Shown in pieces: positions 32,952-43,087 of a stretch of DNA of 64,000 nt (the stretch's first letter is position 1; every line of letters starts with the position of its first letter). The position numbers and the translations under genes are program-made. Origin of the DNA: Pseudocolwellia sp049933045 (GTDB lineage: Bacteria > Pseudomonadota > Gammaproteobacteria > Enterobacterales > Alteromonadaceae); contig NZ_CP187926.1 in assembly GCF_049933045.1 (NCBI RefSeq), positions 1,860,001 to 1,924,000 of the forward strand. Direction: 5' to 3'. The notes beneath the pieces were generated by a model, which saw only the letters and a list, made by a program, of their open reading frames with translations, was not told the origin of the DNA and did not search any database.

Positions 32952-35459
32952 TTAAATACTTTTTAAGTTGATTTCGGCCGCGACTAATCGATCTGAATAG
33001 GCTCTTATATTAATAACACCCTGCTCTGCTTCTTTACTTTTAATAATAAGCATCGCTTTACCATAAAAAGCTCTTCTATAGTCTGCTTTAAAAGGCTCAA
33101 CCGTTGCAGAATCACCATTACCTACCCCTTCAATAACCGCTGCGCCTTCAACAGTAAAGATTACTTTATTGTCAGCATTGGGGCATAAATTTCCGTCTTT
33201 ATCTTTGATTAAAACAGTAACATAAGATAAATCTTCACCATCTGCATTAATTTCATGACGATCGGGTACTAATTCTATCTGATATGGTAAACCTGCCGTT
33301 TTTATTTCTTTCTCAGCTACAGCTTCATCACCGTTGTACGCAATAACTTTAATGGCTCCTGGTTGATACTTCACATTCCACATCACTCTATATTTAGACT
33401 CAAAATGTGTCACTGATTTATCATGCTTTAATTTAACAGGTAACGTTACGGTATCAACACCTTTAACTTTTTTCCCCATAGATTTACCATTAACAAATAA
33501 CTCAACAGATTCAGCATTGGTATAAGCAACAACAGGAATTTCTTCACCCATTTTATGTTCCCAATTCCAATGAGGCAATAAATGAACCATAGGTTTTTTA
33601 GTCCACTCACTTTGATATAAGTAAAATCTATCTTTAGGTAATCCAACTAAATCCACTGCACCAAAAGAAGAGCTTCTAGCAGGCCAATCACCATTCCAAT
33701 AACCTTTATTGCTATGGTCTCTGCCGCCATACGGTGTTGGTTCACCTAAATAATCAAATCCTGTCCAGATATACTCTCCCATAACGGCAGGGTTATTCTT
33801 TAAGTTTTCAAATTCAATATCAGGGATATAAGCCCAAGGTGGGGTTATCACATCATAACTAGAAACATACTTTGATTCGTGTTTTTTGTATTTTTCAATG
33901 GGTAGGTGATAAACGCCTCGAGTGCTCACCACAGAAGATGTTTCAGTACCTAATAGAATCCAATCTGGATGTTGCTTTTTAATTTCCGCATATTTATAAG
34001 CCTTGTAATTTAAACCAACAATATCGAGTTCGTCACCCAGCTTATTATCTAGAAAATCAGGGTACATACTTAAACCATTGGTCACTAAACGTGTAGGGTC
34101 TTCATCATGCATAATATCGGTTAAATGTTTTGTGATTACAGCACCGTCACTCTCCCTTTGCTCCATCACTTCATTACCTGAGCTCCACATGATCACAGAG
34201 GGATTATTGCGATGTTGAATGATCATATCGCGCAAATCACGCTCATGCCATTCATCGAAGTATTTTTGGTAGCCATTATCTATAGTTGGCTTTTGAATTT
34301 GCCACATATCAAACGCTTCAACTTGCAATAAAACGCCCATTTTATCGGCTAATTCAACTAACTCTGGTGATGGAGGATTATGTGTTGTACGAACAGAATT
34401 CGCGCCCATGTCCTGCATGATTTCAAATTTTCTCTCAATTGCACGCTTATTAACAACTGCACCTAAAGGGCCATTATCATGATGTAAGCTTACCCCTTGA
34501 ATTTGAACTCGTCGCCAATTTAACCAAAAACCATCATCAGGTTTATACTCGATATGCCTAACACCAAGTGGAGTTGAATATGTATCCACTGTTTTATTAT
34601 TTTTGATAACGGCAGTGCTAATTTGGTATCTATGAGGGTTGTTAATATCCCATAAAATAGGATTAGAAATTATAAATTCTTGTTCTACTTCTTTTGTTGT
34701 ATTTGCCTTGAAATTATAATTTTGTGATATTTTTGCCACTACATCACCAGATTCACTTGTAACCGTGTGAACTAAACTAATGGGGGTATCACCCCCTTTA
34801 TTTACAACTTTAGTTTTTAAATTTACCGTTGCTTTATCTCTAGATACCTCAGGAGTTGAAACAAAAGTGCCCCACTTTGCCACATGAACTTGATCGTCAA
34901 TTTCTATCCATGTATTTCGATAAATACCAGCCCCAGAGTACCAACGAGCGGCATTATTTTCAGGTGCTACCTTTACCGCGATTAAATTATTATCCCCAAT
35001 TGGATTTAAAAAGGGGGTTATGTCATAGGCAAATCCAATATACCCAAAAGGACGCTTTCCGACAAAATGACCATTTATATAAACTTCAGAGTTATCCATT
35101 ACCCCATCGAATGTAATTGTGACAAATTTATCTTTCGAAAATTTTGGTAAATTAAAAGATTTTCGATACCACGAAGTACCAAAAACAGGTAAGCCACCTG
35201 TGCGTGCATTATATTTTGGATCAAAAGGACCAAATATTGCTAAGTCATGCGGTAATTTAATACCTTGCCAGTTGCTATCTTTAAAGCTTTCTTTTTCTGC
35301 GTCAGCTATTGCGCCTTTGGCAAACTTCCAACCATCATTAAAGCTCTGTTTAGTCGTTACATCTTGCACAGAAAGGCAATTAAATGAAAATAACAATAAA
35401 AGCGTAGCACTATACACCTTGTAAAACTTATATTCTTTTAACTTGTAGTTCATACCCAT
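32952..35459 (-). CDS. GH2 beta-galactosidase, exported
   Basis: Retaining exo-beta-galactosidase of glycoside hydrolase family 2, 835 residues. The N-terminus has a hydrophobic signal (YSATLLLLFSFNCLS), so the enzyme is periplasmic or surface-exposed. Domain order: jelly-roll sugar-binding domain (about 35-190), Ig-like domain (190-305), TIM barrel (305-600) and C-terminal Ig-like domains. The acid/base is Glu430 in MWSSGNEVME and the nucleophile Glu506 in LLGTETSS. VRTTHNPPS is the usual barrel motif. GH2 enzymes are found in carrageenan and agar loci, where they remove non-reducing beta-galactose after GH110 and sulfatases have acted. Beta-glucuronidase or another GH2 specificity is not excluded. 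It is divergent from the second TonB receptor. Confidence 0.9.
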   Translation of the reverse strand: MGMNYKLKEYKFYKVYSATLLLLFSFNCLSVQDVTTKQSFNDGWKFAKGAIADAEKESFKDSNWQGIKLPHDLAIFGPFDPKYNARTGGLPVFGTSWYRKSFNLPKFSKDKFVTITFDGVMDNSEVYINGHFVGKRPFGYIGFAYDITPFLNPIGDNNLIAVKVAPENNAARWYSGAGIYRNTWIEIDDQVHVAKWGTFVSTPEVSRDKATVNLKTKVVNKGGDTPISLVHTVTSESGDVVAKISQNYNFKANTTKEVEQEFIISNPILWDINNPHRYQISTAVIKNNKTVDTYSTPLGVRHIEYKPDDGFWLNWRRVQIQGVSLHHDNGPLGAVVNKRAIERKFEIMQDMGANSVRTTHNPPSPELVELADKMGVLLQVEAFDMWQIQKPTIDNGYQKYFDEWHERDLRDMIIQHRNNPSVIMWSSGNEVMEQRESDGAVITKHLTDIMHDEDPTRLVTNGLSMYPDFLDNKLGDELDIVGLNYKAYKYAEIKKQHPDWILLGTETSSVVSTRGVYHLPIEKYKKHESKYVSSYDVITPPWAYIPDIEFENLKNNPAVMGEYIWTGFDYLGEPTPYGGRDHSNKGYWNGDWPARSSSFGAVDLVGLPKDRFYLYQSEWTKKPMVHLLPHWNWEHKMGEEIPVVAYTNAESVELFVNGKSMGKKVKGVDTVTLPVKLKHDKSVTHFESKYRVMWNVKYQPGAIKVIAYNGDEAVAEKEIKTAGLPYQIELVPDRHEINADGEDLSYVTVLIKDKDGNLCPNADNKVIFTVEGAAVIEGVGNGDSATVEPFKADYRRAFYGKAMLIIKSKEAEQGVINIRAYSDRLVAAEINLKSI

Positions 35460-35868
35460 CTTTTGTTACCTAATTATATTTATCCTCAATAGAGGAAAAC
35501 CTTACTATGAGTGAATAATGACACAAACAAATAAATAGGGAAACCGAAAAACCTCTTAAATACTAAAAAAAACACCAATAAAGACCAGCTAACAAGGATA
35601 TTAACAGTTGGGGCTTAAATTGAAAAACTCAACAAATAACAACATAAACCTTAAATTACAGTGACTTAATTTAATTATATGTTAAATAATATGATTTTAA
35701 ATAAAACTAGATATTTTTTTAACTTTGTGCGATTATCAACCAAAGGAATGCGCTAAACCACCTTTAAGGTTAATCTGAAAAGTTGGATATATAAATCAGC
35801 TATAGTTAAACAATAAAAAGTAAAGTGGAATTAAGCTTGAACTTAAAATTCACGAGGGGAGATATGAT
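35460..35868. other. 409-bp divergent intergenic region, GH2 / TonB receptor
   Basis: AT-rich, with no open frame of note. It must carry the two divergent promoters. I saw no strong palindrome; the receptor has the clear ribosome-binding site GAGGGGAG at 35854-35861. Confidence 0.5.
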
Positions 35869-38800
35869 ATGAAATATATGAAGTTGAACGCCATTTCAAT
35901 TTCAATCTTGGCATCTTTAGCTTTGCCTATCGCAAATGCTGCTGAGAATGAAGAGAAAAAAGAACCAAAAAGTGCAGTTGAAGTTATTGAAGTAACAGGG
36001 TTCAAAAGCAGTCTAAAAAAATCCATCAATGCAAAACGTTATTCTGACGGTGTCGTTGATTCCATTCATGCTGAAGATGTAGGTAAGTCAACAGATCAAA
36101 ATATTGCCGATGCGCTATCGCGTGTTACCGGTGTTACGGTTCAAGAGCAAGATGGAGAAGGCACTAAAATATCAGTACGTGGTGCAGGCCCTGCTTTAAA
36201 TCAAATATCAATGAATGGCATCGCATTAACCAGTGGTTTAAGCGGTAGTGGTGATGGTGCAGTTGCTGACCAAAGTGTTGACCTTAGTTCTTTTTCTTCT
36301 GATATTTTATCTTCTATTGATGTTCAAAAAACAGCTTCTGCTGACCAAGATGAAGGCTCACTTGGCGCAAATATAGTGTTGAGAACAGTTAGACCTTTAT
36401 CTATCAAATCTCCTAAACGAACAGTGGAAGTACAAGGTCGTTATAATGATTACTCAGGTGAGTTTAATCGTAAAATTTCAGCAAGTTTCTCTGATAAATT
36501 TATGGACGATAATTTAGGCATTATATTTACTATCGCCGATGAAACCCAAAGTACGCGCGTAGATGAATTTAAAATGGAATGGGATGATGAAGTTCATTCT
36601 GCTGCTGCTAACAAAGCGCGCGACTCTAGAACTGGTGAATTAATAACCACAGAAACGGAATTTATAACCCCAGCAAGTGCTGAATATAAGTTGAACTCTA
36701 ATAAACGTGATCGATTATCCGCTACTGCTGGTATCCAATTTTTACCAACGGAAACAACAGAAGTACAAATTGACTTAAATTATTCTAAACAAGAGATTGA
36801 TCTAGATAACCACAGATACAACATGCAGTTTGGTTTGACTGATCCAAACTTAGACACTGACCCTCAAGAAGATTGGTGGACAATAAACCAAGAAACACAT
36901 ACCCAAGAAAAACGTTTAATGCGTCGTTCAAAAGGCCGTATTTATCGTCAATTAGATGGGCAGGAAGTTGAGAATAAACTTGCTTCATTTAACATAAAAC
37001 AAATAATAACAGATACACTAAGTGCTGACTTAACCATGGGTTACTCACGAACAACTAGTGGTTCTAAAGAAAATGCGAATATAGTGCTTATTCCAAAAGG
37101 GAATACTGAAGATACCCCTTTAGTGTCTAACTCCCCTAATATTCCAAGTTTAGAACCATCAGGTGTTGACTGTACATCTGGTGTTTGTAATCTTATTGTG
37201 GCCGAACAGCTTTCTTTTTTCCAACCGGGCTCAATTCAAGCGAGTAACGCTTTAGCACCTAATACCACTAATCCACTTGACCCTTTCTTGTTTAATGTAC
37301 AAAACGTTAGTCAAGATCTTGATAAAAACTCTGACACCAATAAATCAATGTTTTTAGATTTCGATTGGGATGTTGAGTTTTTAGGGGTAAATAGAATAGA
37401 GTTTGGTGGTAAATATACCAATAGAGTAAAAGATGTTAGCTCATTAAGAACGACCATTACAGACGCAACAAGTTTACTTGACGATAACGGCGAAGAAATT
37501 AGTATTCCGGGTGGCCTTTCAAGTTTACGCATGGTTGATGTTTTAGCTGGTGGTGCATTTCCAGTAGATAATTTTATGGACGGCATTGTAAGCAATCGTC
37601 AAGACTTTCTAAATGGTTGGGGTGTAGTAGACCCATTCAAAGCTTTAGCTTATGCAAGTGGTGATGGACGTGACGTTCGTACAAAAGAAGATCCAACCGG
37701 TTCAAGAGTTATCGAACAAGATGTGAGTGCATTATATACAAAATTAAATTTTGAATATTTTGATGGTTTCATCACAGGTAATGTCGGCTTACGTTATGTA
37801 AAAACTAAAACAGCGGCTGAAGCGTACACCAAAATTAATTACCCTGGAAACGCTAATGTTTATGATGTTAGTGGGTTAATTTATAATCAGCAACTTGCTA
37901 ATACAAATTTACCCGCTTGTACTTTAAGTACAAATGGCGGTGATAATCCACTTGATTACCCAAATGGCAATCAAAATGAATATCCAACTAATTTACCTGC
38001 TCCGGGTACCTGTCACGAAGCGTTATTCCTTTATGACTTCCATAAAAGTGATTTAGTTAATGGTATTTTACCTCCTGAGTTACAAGCATTTGGTAATCTT
38101 ATATTAGATGTTGTATATGATGCACAAGGTAATGTAATTGGTATCAATAACAATAGTGCAAATTCTAACGGAAGAAATGGCCGCTTTCCTAACAATGCCA
38201 CAAATGCTATCAAAGCATGGGCTGATCGCTCTACTAACATTAACAATACTTTAAATGGACAGCCGCTTGGCAATGATGCTGCACAGCGAAATGTAATTAA
38301 TCAAGACAGTGCAAGTAATAATGTTTTTTTGCCTAGTTTGAATCTAAATTTTGCACTTAGTGATGATCTAATCGGTCGCTTCTCTGCATCAAAAACTATG
38401 GCTAGACCTGGATTTGACGATACTAGACCCAGTGGAAGTATTAATGAAGATATTTTTAAAGTTAACGGTTCTGGACAAATAAACAACACAGCACTTAAAC
38501 CTTTAGAATCAAAAAACCTAGATTTATCACTTGAATGGTATTTCAATGAGTCTGGGTTGCTTTCTTTTGCTTATTTCCGCAAAGACATGAAAAACTTTAC
38601 TGAAAGTATCGCTGAAACCTACCTTTGGAAAGACTTAAGAACAAACTATAATTTAGAAGGTGTAGAGAACTTAGACGATGTATTGATCACACCAACACCT
38701 ATTCTTGGTGAAGATGGTACACAAAAAGTTGACGAATTTACCGGCTTACCTTTATGGGAAGAAAAACCTTATACAGATTTAGCTGATGGTTCAACTTGTA

Positions 38801-39438
38801 TGCCAGATCGTAGCTCACACTCTAACCTTTCTGAATCTTGGACCTTGAATTGCCACACGCTAATATTAGATGTTAAAAGAAATGGTAAAGGCGCATTAAC
38901 TCAAGGTATAGAGTTTAATTACACCCAAGTTTATGACTTTCTCCCTGGCGCTCTTTCAGGTTTAGGTCTAAGCGTTAATTATACTTTTGCTGATTCTGAG
39001 TCTGACAAAGAAACCTCAGTAACAACCGGTAAAACTGTTAGCCCGTTACCACAACCCTACACACCTAGACATTCTGCCAACACCACCCTTTTTTGGGAAA
39101 AAGATGGCTTTATGATGCGTTTAGCACATCGTTATAATTCAATTCAACTGGTTAACAGAAACATTGCCGATGGCAATGCGGCAGAATGGTCAGATGCAAC
39201 AAGCCGTTTAGATTTCAGTTCTAGCTATAAGTTAAATGATACAATTTCTTTAACTTTCCAAGCATTGAATTTAACTGATGACACCAATCGTAACTTTTTA
39301 ACCAGCACTGGCTTTGTAATAAATGGTGAAGTGCTAGATGAAGGTAACGCAATGACAGACGACGTTGATACAAGCAGAACAACACAACTCTACAGAACTG
39401 GACGTCAGTTCAGACTCGGAGTCCGTGGTTCTTTTTAG
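35869..39438 (+). CDS. TonB-dependent receptor (TIGR01782-type), large
   Basis: Outer-membrane TonB-dependent transporter of 1189 residues. A signal peptide (LPIANAAEN) leads into a TonB-box-like VEVIEVTG and the plug domain (DSIHAEDVGKSTDQNIADALSRVTGV, KISVRGAGP). The barrel ends in FRLGVRGSF. It is about 240 residues longer than the receptor at 11343, with extra loops containing Cys pairs (DCTSGVCN; CTLSTNGG to PGTCHE), which may form extracellular disulfide-stabilised lids. No signalling domain is present. It heads an operon with a surface lipoprotein and two sulfatases, so it likely imports sulfated galactan oligosaccharides. Confidence 0.95.
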   Translation: MKYMKLNAISISILASLALPIANAAENEEKKEPKSAVEVIEVTGFKSSLKKSINAKRYSDGVVDSIHAEDVGKSTDQNIADALSRVTGVTVQEQDGEGTKISVRGAGPALNQISMNGIALTSGLSGSGDGAVADQSVDLSSFSSDILSSIDVQKTASADQDEGSLGANIVLRTVRPLSIKSPKRTVEVQGRYNDYSGEFNRKISASFSDKFMDDNLGIIFTIADETQSTRVDEFKMEWDDEVHSAAANKARDSRTGELITTETEFITPASAEYKLNSNKRDRLSATAGIQFLPTETTEVQIDLNYSKQEIDLDNHRYNMQFGLTDPNLDTDPQEDWWTINQETHTQEKRLMRRSKGRIYRQLDGQEVENKLASFNIKQIITDTLSADLTMGYSRTTSGSKENANIVLIPKGNTEDTPLVSNSPNIPSLEPSGVDCTSGVCNLIVAEQLSFFQPGSIQASNALAPNTTNPLDPFLFNVQNVSQDLDKNSDTNKSMFLDFDWDVEFLGVNRIEFGGKYTNRVKDVSSLRTTITDATSLLDDNGEEISIPGGLSSLRMVDVLAGGAFPVDNFMDGIVSNRQDFLNGWGVVDPFKALAYASGDGRDVRTKEDPTGSRVIEQDVSALYTKLNFEYFDGFITGNVGLRYVKTKTAAEAYTKINYPGNANVYDVSGLIYNQQLANTNLPACTLSTNGGDNPLDYPNGNQNEYPTNLPAPGTCHEALFLYDFHKSDLVNGILPPELQAFGNLILDVVYDAQGNVIGINNNSANSNGRNGRFPNNATNAIKAWADRSTNINNTLNGQPLGNDAAQRNVINQDSASNNVFLPSLNLNFALSDDLIGRFSASKTMARPGFDDTRPSGSINEDIFKVNGSGQINNTALKPLESKNLDLSLEWYFNESGLLSFAYFRKDMKNFTESIAETYLWKDLRTNYNLEGVENLDDVLITPTPILGEDGTQKVDEFTGLPLWEEKPYTDLADGSTCMPDRSSHSNLSESWTLNCHTLILDVKRNGKGALTQGIEFNYTQVYDFLPGALSGLGLSVNYTFADSESDKETSVTTGKTVSPLPQPYTPRHSANTTLFWEKDGFMMRLAHRYNSIQLVNRNIADGNAAEWSDATSRLDFSSSYKLNDTISLTFQALNLTDDTNRNFLTSTGFVINGEVLDEGNAMTDDVDTSRTTQLYRTGRQFRLGVRGSF

Positions 39439-39451
39439 TCATTTGCCAATA

Positions 39452-39500
39452 CCCTTTATTATTTAGCGAGGAAAATATATTTCTCACTAAAAATAAGGGG
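39452..39500 (+). other. Imperfect hairpin between TonB receptor and lipoprotein
   Basis: CCCTTTATT-TTTAG-GAG on the left pairs imperfectly with CTC-CTAAA-AATAAGGGG on the right over about 49 nt. There is no T run, so it may be an mRNA processing or partial termination element that sets receptor-to-lipoprotein ratio. Confidence 0.4.
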
Positions 39501-39560
39501 TAATAATATTAAGTACCTGCTTTGTATAAGCAGTTAATGCAAAAAAATTGGAGAAGTAAG

Positions 39561-41327
39561 ATGAAAATCAACTTACTAAAAAAGGCTATATTAGCATCTT
39601 TTATTAGCACAGCACTTGTTGGCTGTGGAGCTGACGAAGGTTTAAATTACAATCTTGATTCAAATGAAGCGGTAGAAATGCAAAGCCGCTCATTTACAAT
39701 TAGTACAACTGAAACAGATAATGAAAATGATGAAAACCGTTATTTAATAGTAGAATTATTACAAGGTGTCAGTTCTAGAGGCGTTACCCTCACCGATGAT
39801 TCTACCGGAATATTTATTCAAGATACTGCTGAATTATGGACTGTTACCCCTGCAGACCGTAATTTAAGCTTTGGCAGTAACGATTCACCTATTCTTTTAA
39901 ATGACAATAAATTAGTTGTTGATACTTATTTATTTGACGAAGATATTCGCAGTGGTGAAGCAGCTGTTTACACGCTTAGCTATTGGATAAATAATGGTTT
40001 TCAATTTGTCTGTGCAAACATGGCTCAACATCCTTTAAATTGTACAGAAGAGGAAAAGCAGGCAAACCCAAATCGCCGTACTTTAACCTTAGAAATAAAT
40101 GCGCTACCCGATCCTATTGAGTCTATTACCTTAAGTGATTTTAATGTGCCATTAGATGACACAATTGTTGCGCCACTTGCGATTTTACCTAGCTATGCAG
40201 CAAGACAAGATTTGAGCACAGACTTTACTTGGTCTGTTCCAGATAATAACGGTATAGCAAGTGTTGATGACAGTGGTACTTTAACCGGTCTAGCACTAGG
40301 TTCAACCACATTAACAGCAACGTCTGTTGAAATGCCAAGCCTAACTGCAACGGTAACTATAACAGTAACCAACCCACCTAAAAATGTGGCTAGCATTATG
40401 CTAAATACACTTAATGGAGCTAATATTACAGGGACAGTTTCAGTGCCTACCTGTACATCATACAATTTTATTGTCGCTCCAATTAAACAAGATGATGCAC
40501 AACCATTGAGTGGAGATTTTGTTTACGGCTACAACAGTACAGAAGCATCTAGCGTGGTTGATTATGTTTTAGATACTTTGGATGATACCAGCAAACAGGC
40601 AAAGGCTTATTTCTCTCCTGTAAACGTAGGTAGTTCAGAAGCGGCTGAAGTAGTATTAAATGGCTCTACACCGCCAAGCTCTGTTGGTGTTGATATAAAT
40701 ACGCTTACAAATGCTATGTGCGCAGATGCTCCAATGATGAATGAAAACTTCAAAATGGCTGCTCCACAGCAAAATAGAGATATGTTTAAAAGTCTTAATG
40801 GTTTTGCACGAAACGGTGCGGGTGCTGATGGCACTGTTGATGGAACAGGCGCATTCAACGTTATTGCAGGTATCGGTAAGCATGGTAGTGATGGAATACA
40901 ATTTACAGCTGATGCTGCAACAGGCACTAATGCCGTATTAGTCGCATACGATAAAAACCCGGCAAGAAATATTGGCAATATATCGTTAGCCGCAGGCGGT
41001 GATTTTAAAGTTTCTTTTTGGATTAAAAATAATAATGCAACTTCATTCAAAATTGAAAATGCTATTATGAAAAATACCACAAAAACCTTCTTACCTGAAA
41101 GTGGAGACTTCACTGATACGCTATTAGACCAAAAAGGTGTTGATGCTATCGAGATAGCGGCAAATGCTGATTGGCAACTGATTGAATTAGATGTTCTCGC
41201 TGTAGCTGCTTTTGGTGGAAATGACCGTGCTAAGTGGGATATTATCTTTGTACCAAGCGCAACTGACGGTAGCACTCCTATTGATGTTTATATTGATGAT
41301 GTTTCAATTGCCCAATTAAATAATTGA
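39561..41327 (+). CDS. Surface lipoprotein with Big_2-like and CBM-like domains (possible glycan-binding protein)
   Basis: Lipoprotein of about 588 residues; signal and lipobox are STALVGC. The ATG at 39561 is chosen because GGAGAAGTAAG lies directly before it; an earlier in-frame ATG at 39522 would put 13 extra residues before the signal peptide. An N-terminal strand-rich domain (about 25-170) is followed by a bacterial Ig-like Big_2 domain (about 175-270: SVDDSGTLTGLALGSTTLTATS). The last 180 residues look like a CBM4/9-type jelly roll: NGFARNGAGADG, KVSFWIKNN and a closing PIDVYIDDVSI. No catalytic motif was recognised. Position directly after the receptor suggests a surface glycan-binding role like that of SGBPs in Bacteroidetes loci; this is inference. 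Confidence 0.75.
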   Translation: MKINLLKKAILASFISTALVGCGADEGLNYNLDSNEAVEMQSRSFTISTTETDNENDENRYLIVELLQGVSSRGVTLTDDSTGIFIQDTAELWTVTPADRNLSFGSNDSPILLNDNKLVVDTYLFDEDIRSGEAAVYTLSYWINNGFQFVCANMAQHPLNCTEEEKQANPNRRTLTLEINALPDPIESITLSDFNVPLDDTIVAPLAILPSYAARQDLSTDFTWSVPDNNGIASVDDSGTLTGLALGSTTLTATSVEMPSLTATVTITVTNPPKNVASIMLNTLNGANITGTVSVPTCTSYNFIVAPIKQDDAQPLSGDFVYGYNSTEASSVVDYVLDTLDDTSKQAKAYFSPVNVGSSEAAEVVLNGSTPPSSVGVDINTLTNAMCADAPMMNENFKMAAPQQNRDMFKSLNGFARNGAGADGTVDGTGAFNVIAGIGKHGSDGIQFTADAATGTNAVLVAYDKNPARNIGNISLAAGGDFKVSFWIKNNNATSFKIENAIMKNTTKTFLPESGDFTDTLLDQKGVDAIEIAANADWQLIELDVLAVAAFGGNDRAKWDIIFVPSATDGSTPIDVYIDDVSIAQLNN

Positions 41328-41359
41328 TACCGTGATGCGAAAAAATATGTAAATTAATT

Positions 41360-41393
41360 AGAAGGATCTCACATTGAGATCCTTCTCTATTTA
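41360..41393 (+). terminator. Terminator-like hairpin after lipoprotein gene
   Basis: AGAAGGATCTCA and TGAGATCCTTCT form a perfect 12-bp stem with a 3-nt loop, followed by CTATTTA, so the U tract is weak. It may attenuate transcription into the sulfatase genes. Confidence 0.7.
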
Positions 41394-41448
41394 AAGCACA
41401 TTATTTTAGAACTCTCTTTTAAATCTCGCTAAATAAGAATGATTTCTC

Positions 41449-43029
41449 ATGTCAAATTTAACTAACTTAAACAAAGTAAAAGTATCCTCAATTCTAGCCA
41501 TATCATTAAGCGTTCTTTGTGCTTGTTCAGCAGAAGTAGTGCAAGATAATCAACAAAAATCAACGGTTAAACCTAACATTGTTATTTTTTATGTTGATGA
41601 TTTAGGTTGGGGTGACTTAAGCAGCTATGGCGCTACACAGGTAAACACCCCTAATGTTGATGCGCTTGCTGCAAACGGTATTCGTTTTACTGATGCACAT
41701 TCATCGTCAGCAACGTGTACACCATCAAGATACTCATTATTAACAGGCGAACATGCCTTTAGAAAAAACGTAAGAATATTAAAAGGTGATGCTGCGATGG
41801 TCATCTCTCCTGAACAAGATACTTTACCCAAAATGTTAAAAAATAATGGCTATCAAACGGCGGTTGTTGGCAAATGGCATTTAGGGCTAGGTGATGGAAA
41901 AAAAGATATTGATTGGAATAATGATGTGTTACCTGGGCCTTTAGAAATAGGCTTTGACTACAGCTTTTTATTACCCGCAACAGGCGATCGTGTTCCGACC
42001 GTGTACTTAGAAAATCATCAGGTACTAAATTTATCGAAGGATGATCCCCTTTATGTCAATTACCAAGAAAAAATAGGTAATCGCCCTACCGGCTACGAAA
42101 ATAGAGAACTACTTCGCCAAAATGCCGATAGCCAACACGATAAAAGCATCATAAACGGTATTAGCAGAATAGGCTGGATGCAAGGCGGTAAATCGGCTGA
42201 GTGGGTTGATGAAGATTTCCCATTAGTGCTGACAGAAAGAGCGAATAACTTTATTAGCAACAACCAAACAAAACCTTTTTTCTTATTTTTCTCATTCCAC
42301 GACATTCATGTGCCAAGAGTACCCAATGAAAAATTTAAAGGTGCAACAAAAATGGGTGTACGTGGCGATGCCATTGTGCAAATGGACTGGATAACAGGTG
42401 AAGTTGTTAATCACCTTAAAGCACTCGATTTATTAGATAACACCCTGGTTATTTTTACCTCGGATAACGGCGCGGTGTTAACTGACGGTTATGATGATGA
42501 TGCACTCAAACTCATTGGCGACCATAAAGCGAATGGTGTATACAATGGCGGAAAATATAGTGCTTTTGAAGGCGGTACTCGCGTGCCCTTAATTCTATAT
42601 TATCCTAAGCAAGTTAAAGCTGGCGTAAGTGATTCATTGACTAGCCAAATTGATATTTATGCCTCTATTTCACAACTACTCAATATTGAATTAGGTAACG
42701 ATGAGGCTATTGATAGTCAGAAAAAACTTAAAGGTTTTTTCAACGCTAACGAAGAAGCCCGTGATGTGTTAATTGAAGAAACCCCTTTTACCTTAGCCAT
42801 TAGAGAAAATAACTGGAAATACATTCGCCCAGCGAATCGTGTGCCTAAATTTATTAAAACCAAAAAGAATATAAACAGCGGTACCTCTACAGGTGTTCAA
42901 CTATACAACTTAGACATTGATCCTAGTGAACAAAGCAATATAGCTCACAAACACCCTGACATTGTCGCCAGATTAGAACAAAAGATGGTAAATATTGAAA
43001 ACCAAAGTAACCGAGTTAATGATCTTTAA
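41449..43029 (+). CDS. Sulfatase, S1 family, lipoprotein
   Basis: Type I sulfatase of 526 residues, a close paralogue of the one at 21064-22647. The signal ends in a lipobox SVLCAC (Cys26), so it is membrane-anchored, unlike the paralogue. IFYVDDLGWGD carries metal ligands and the formylglycine site CTPSR has its Cys at residue 90, followed by YSLLTGEH. GKWHLGLGDG, FHDIHVPR and FTSDNGAV are conserved. The protein presumably removes one specific sulfate from carrageenan oligosaccharides. Second sulfatase-bearing operon: receptor, lipoprotein, this gene, then the broken sulfatase. Confidence 0.93.
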   Translation: MSNLTNLNKVKVSSILAISLSVLCACSAEVVQDNQQKSTVKPNIVIFYVDDLGWGDLSSYGATQVNTPNVDALAANGIRFTDAHSSSATCTPSRYSLLTGEHAFRKNVRILKGDAAMVISPEQDTLPKMLKNNGYQTAVVGKWHLGLGDGKKDIDWNNDVLPGPLEIGFDYSFLLPATGDRVPTVYLENHQVLNLSKDDPLYVNYQEKIGNRPTGYENRELLRQNADSQHDKSIINGISRIGWMQGGKSAEWVDEDFPLVLTERANNFISNNQTKPFFLFFSFHDIHVPRVPNEKFKGATKMGVRGDAIVQMDWITGEVVNHLKALDLLDNTLVIFTSDNGAVLTDGYDDDALKLIGDHKANGVYNGGKYSAFEGGTRVPLILYYPKQVKAGVSDSLTSQIDIYASISQLLNIELGNDEAIDSQKKLKGFFNANEEARDVLIEETPFTLAIRENNWKYIRPANRVPKFIKTKKNINSGTSTGVQLYNLDIDPSEQSNIAHKHPDIVARLEQKMVNIENQSNRVNDL

Positions 43030-43039
43030 GCAGCATAAC

Positions 43040-43068
43040 CATCATAACCAAGTAATTTGGTTATGATG
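43040..43068 (+). other. 12-bp perfect hairpin between two sulfatase genes
   Basis: CATCATAACCAA (43040-43051) pairs with TTGGTTATGATG (43057-43068) across a 5-nt loop, just before the ribosome-binding site of the next sulfatase. No T run follows. Confidence 0.55.
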
Positions 43069-43087
43069 ATTTAAGGAAGAATATACA

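Noticed and set aside
35735..35765. GCGCTAAACC-like element as a shared operator with sequences near 4068 and 11205
   Set aside because: The three sequences do not share a common centre of symmetry and align poorly outside six to eight bases.
40607..41275. 222-codon open frame antisense to the surface lipoprotein
   Set aside because: Lies wholly within a well-supported lipoprotein gene and has a composition typical of an antisense shadow.
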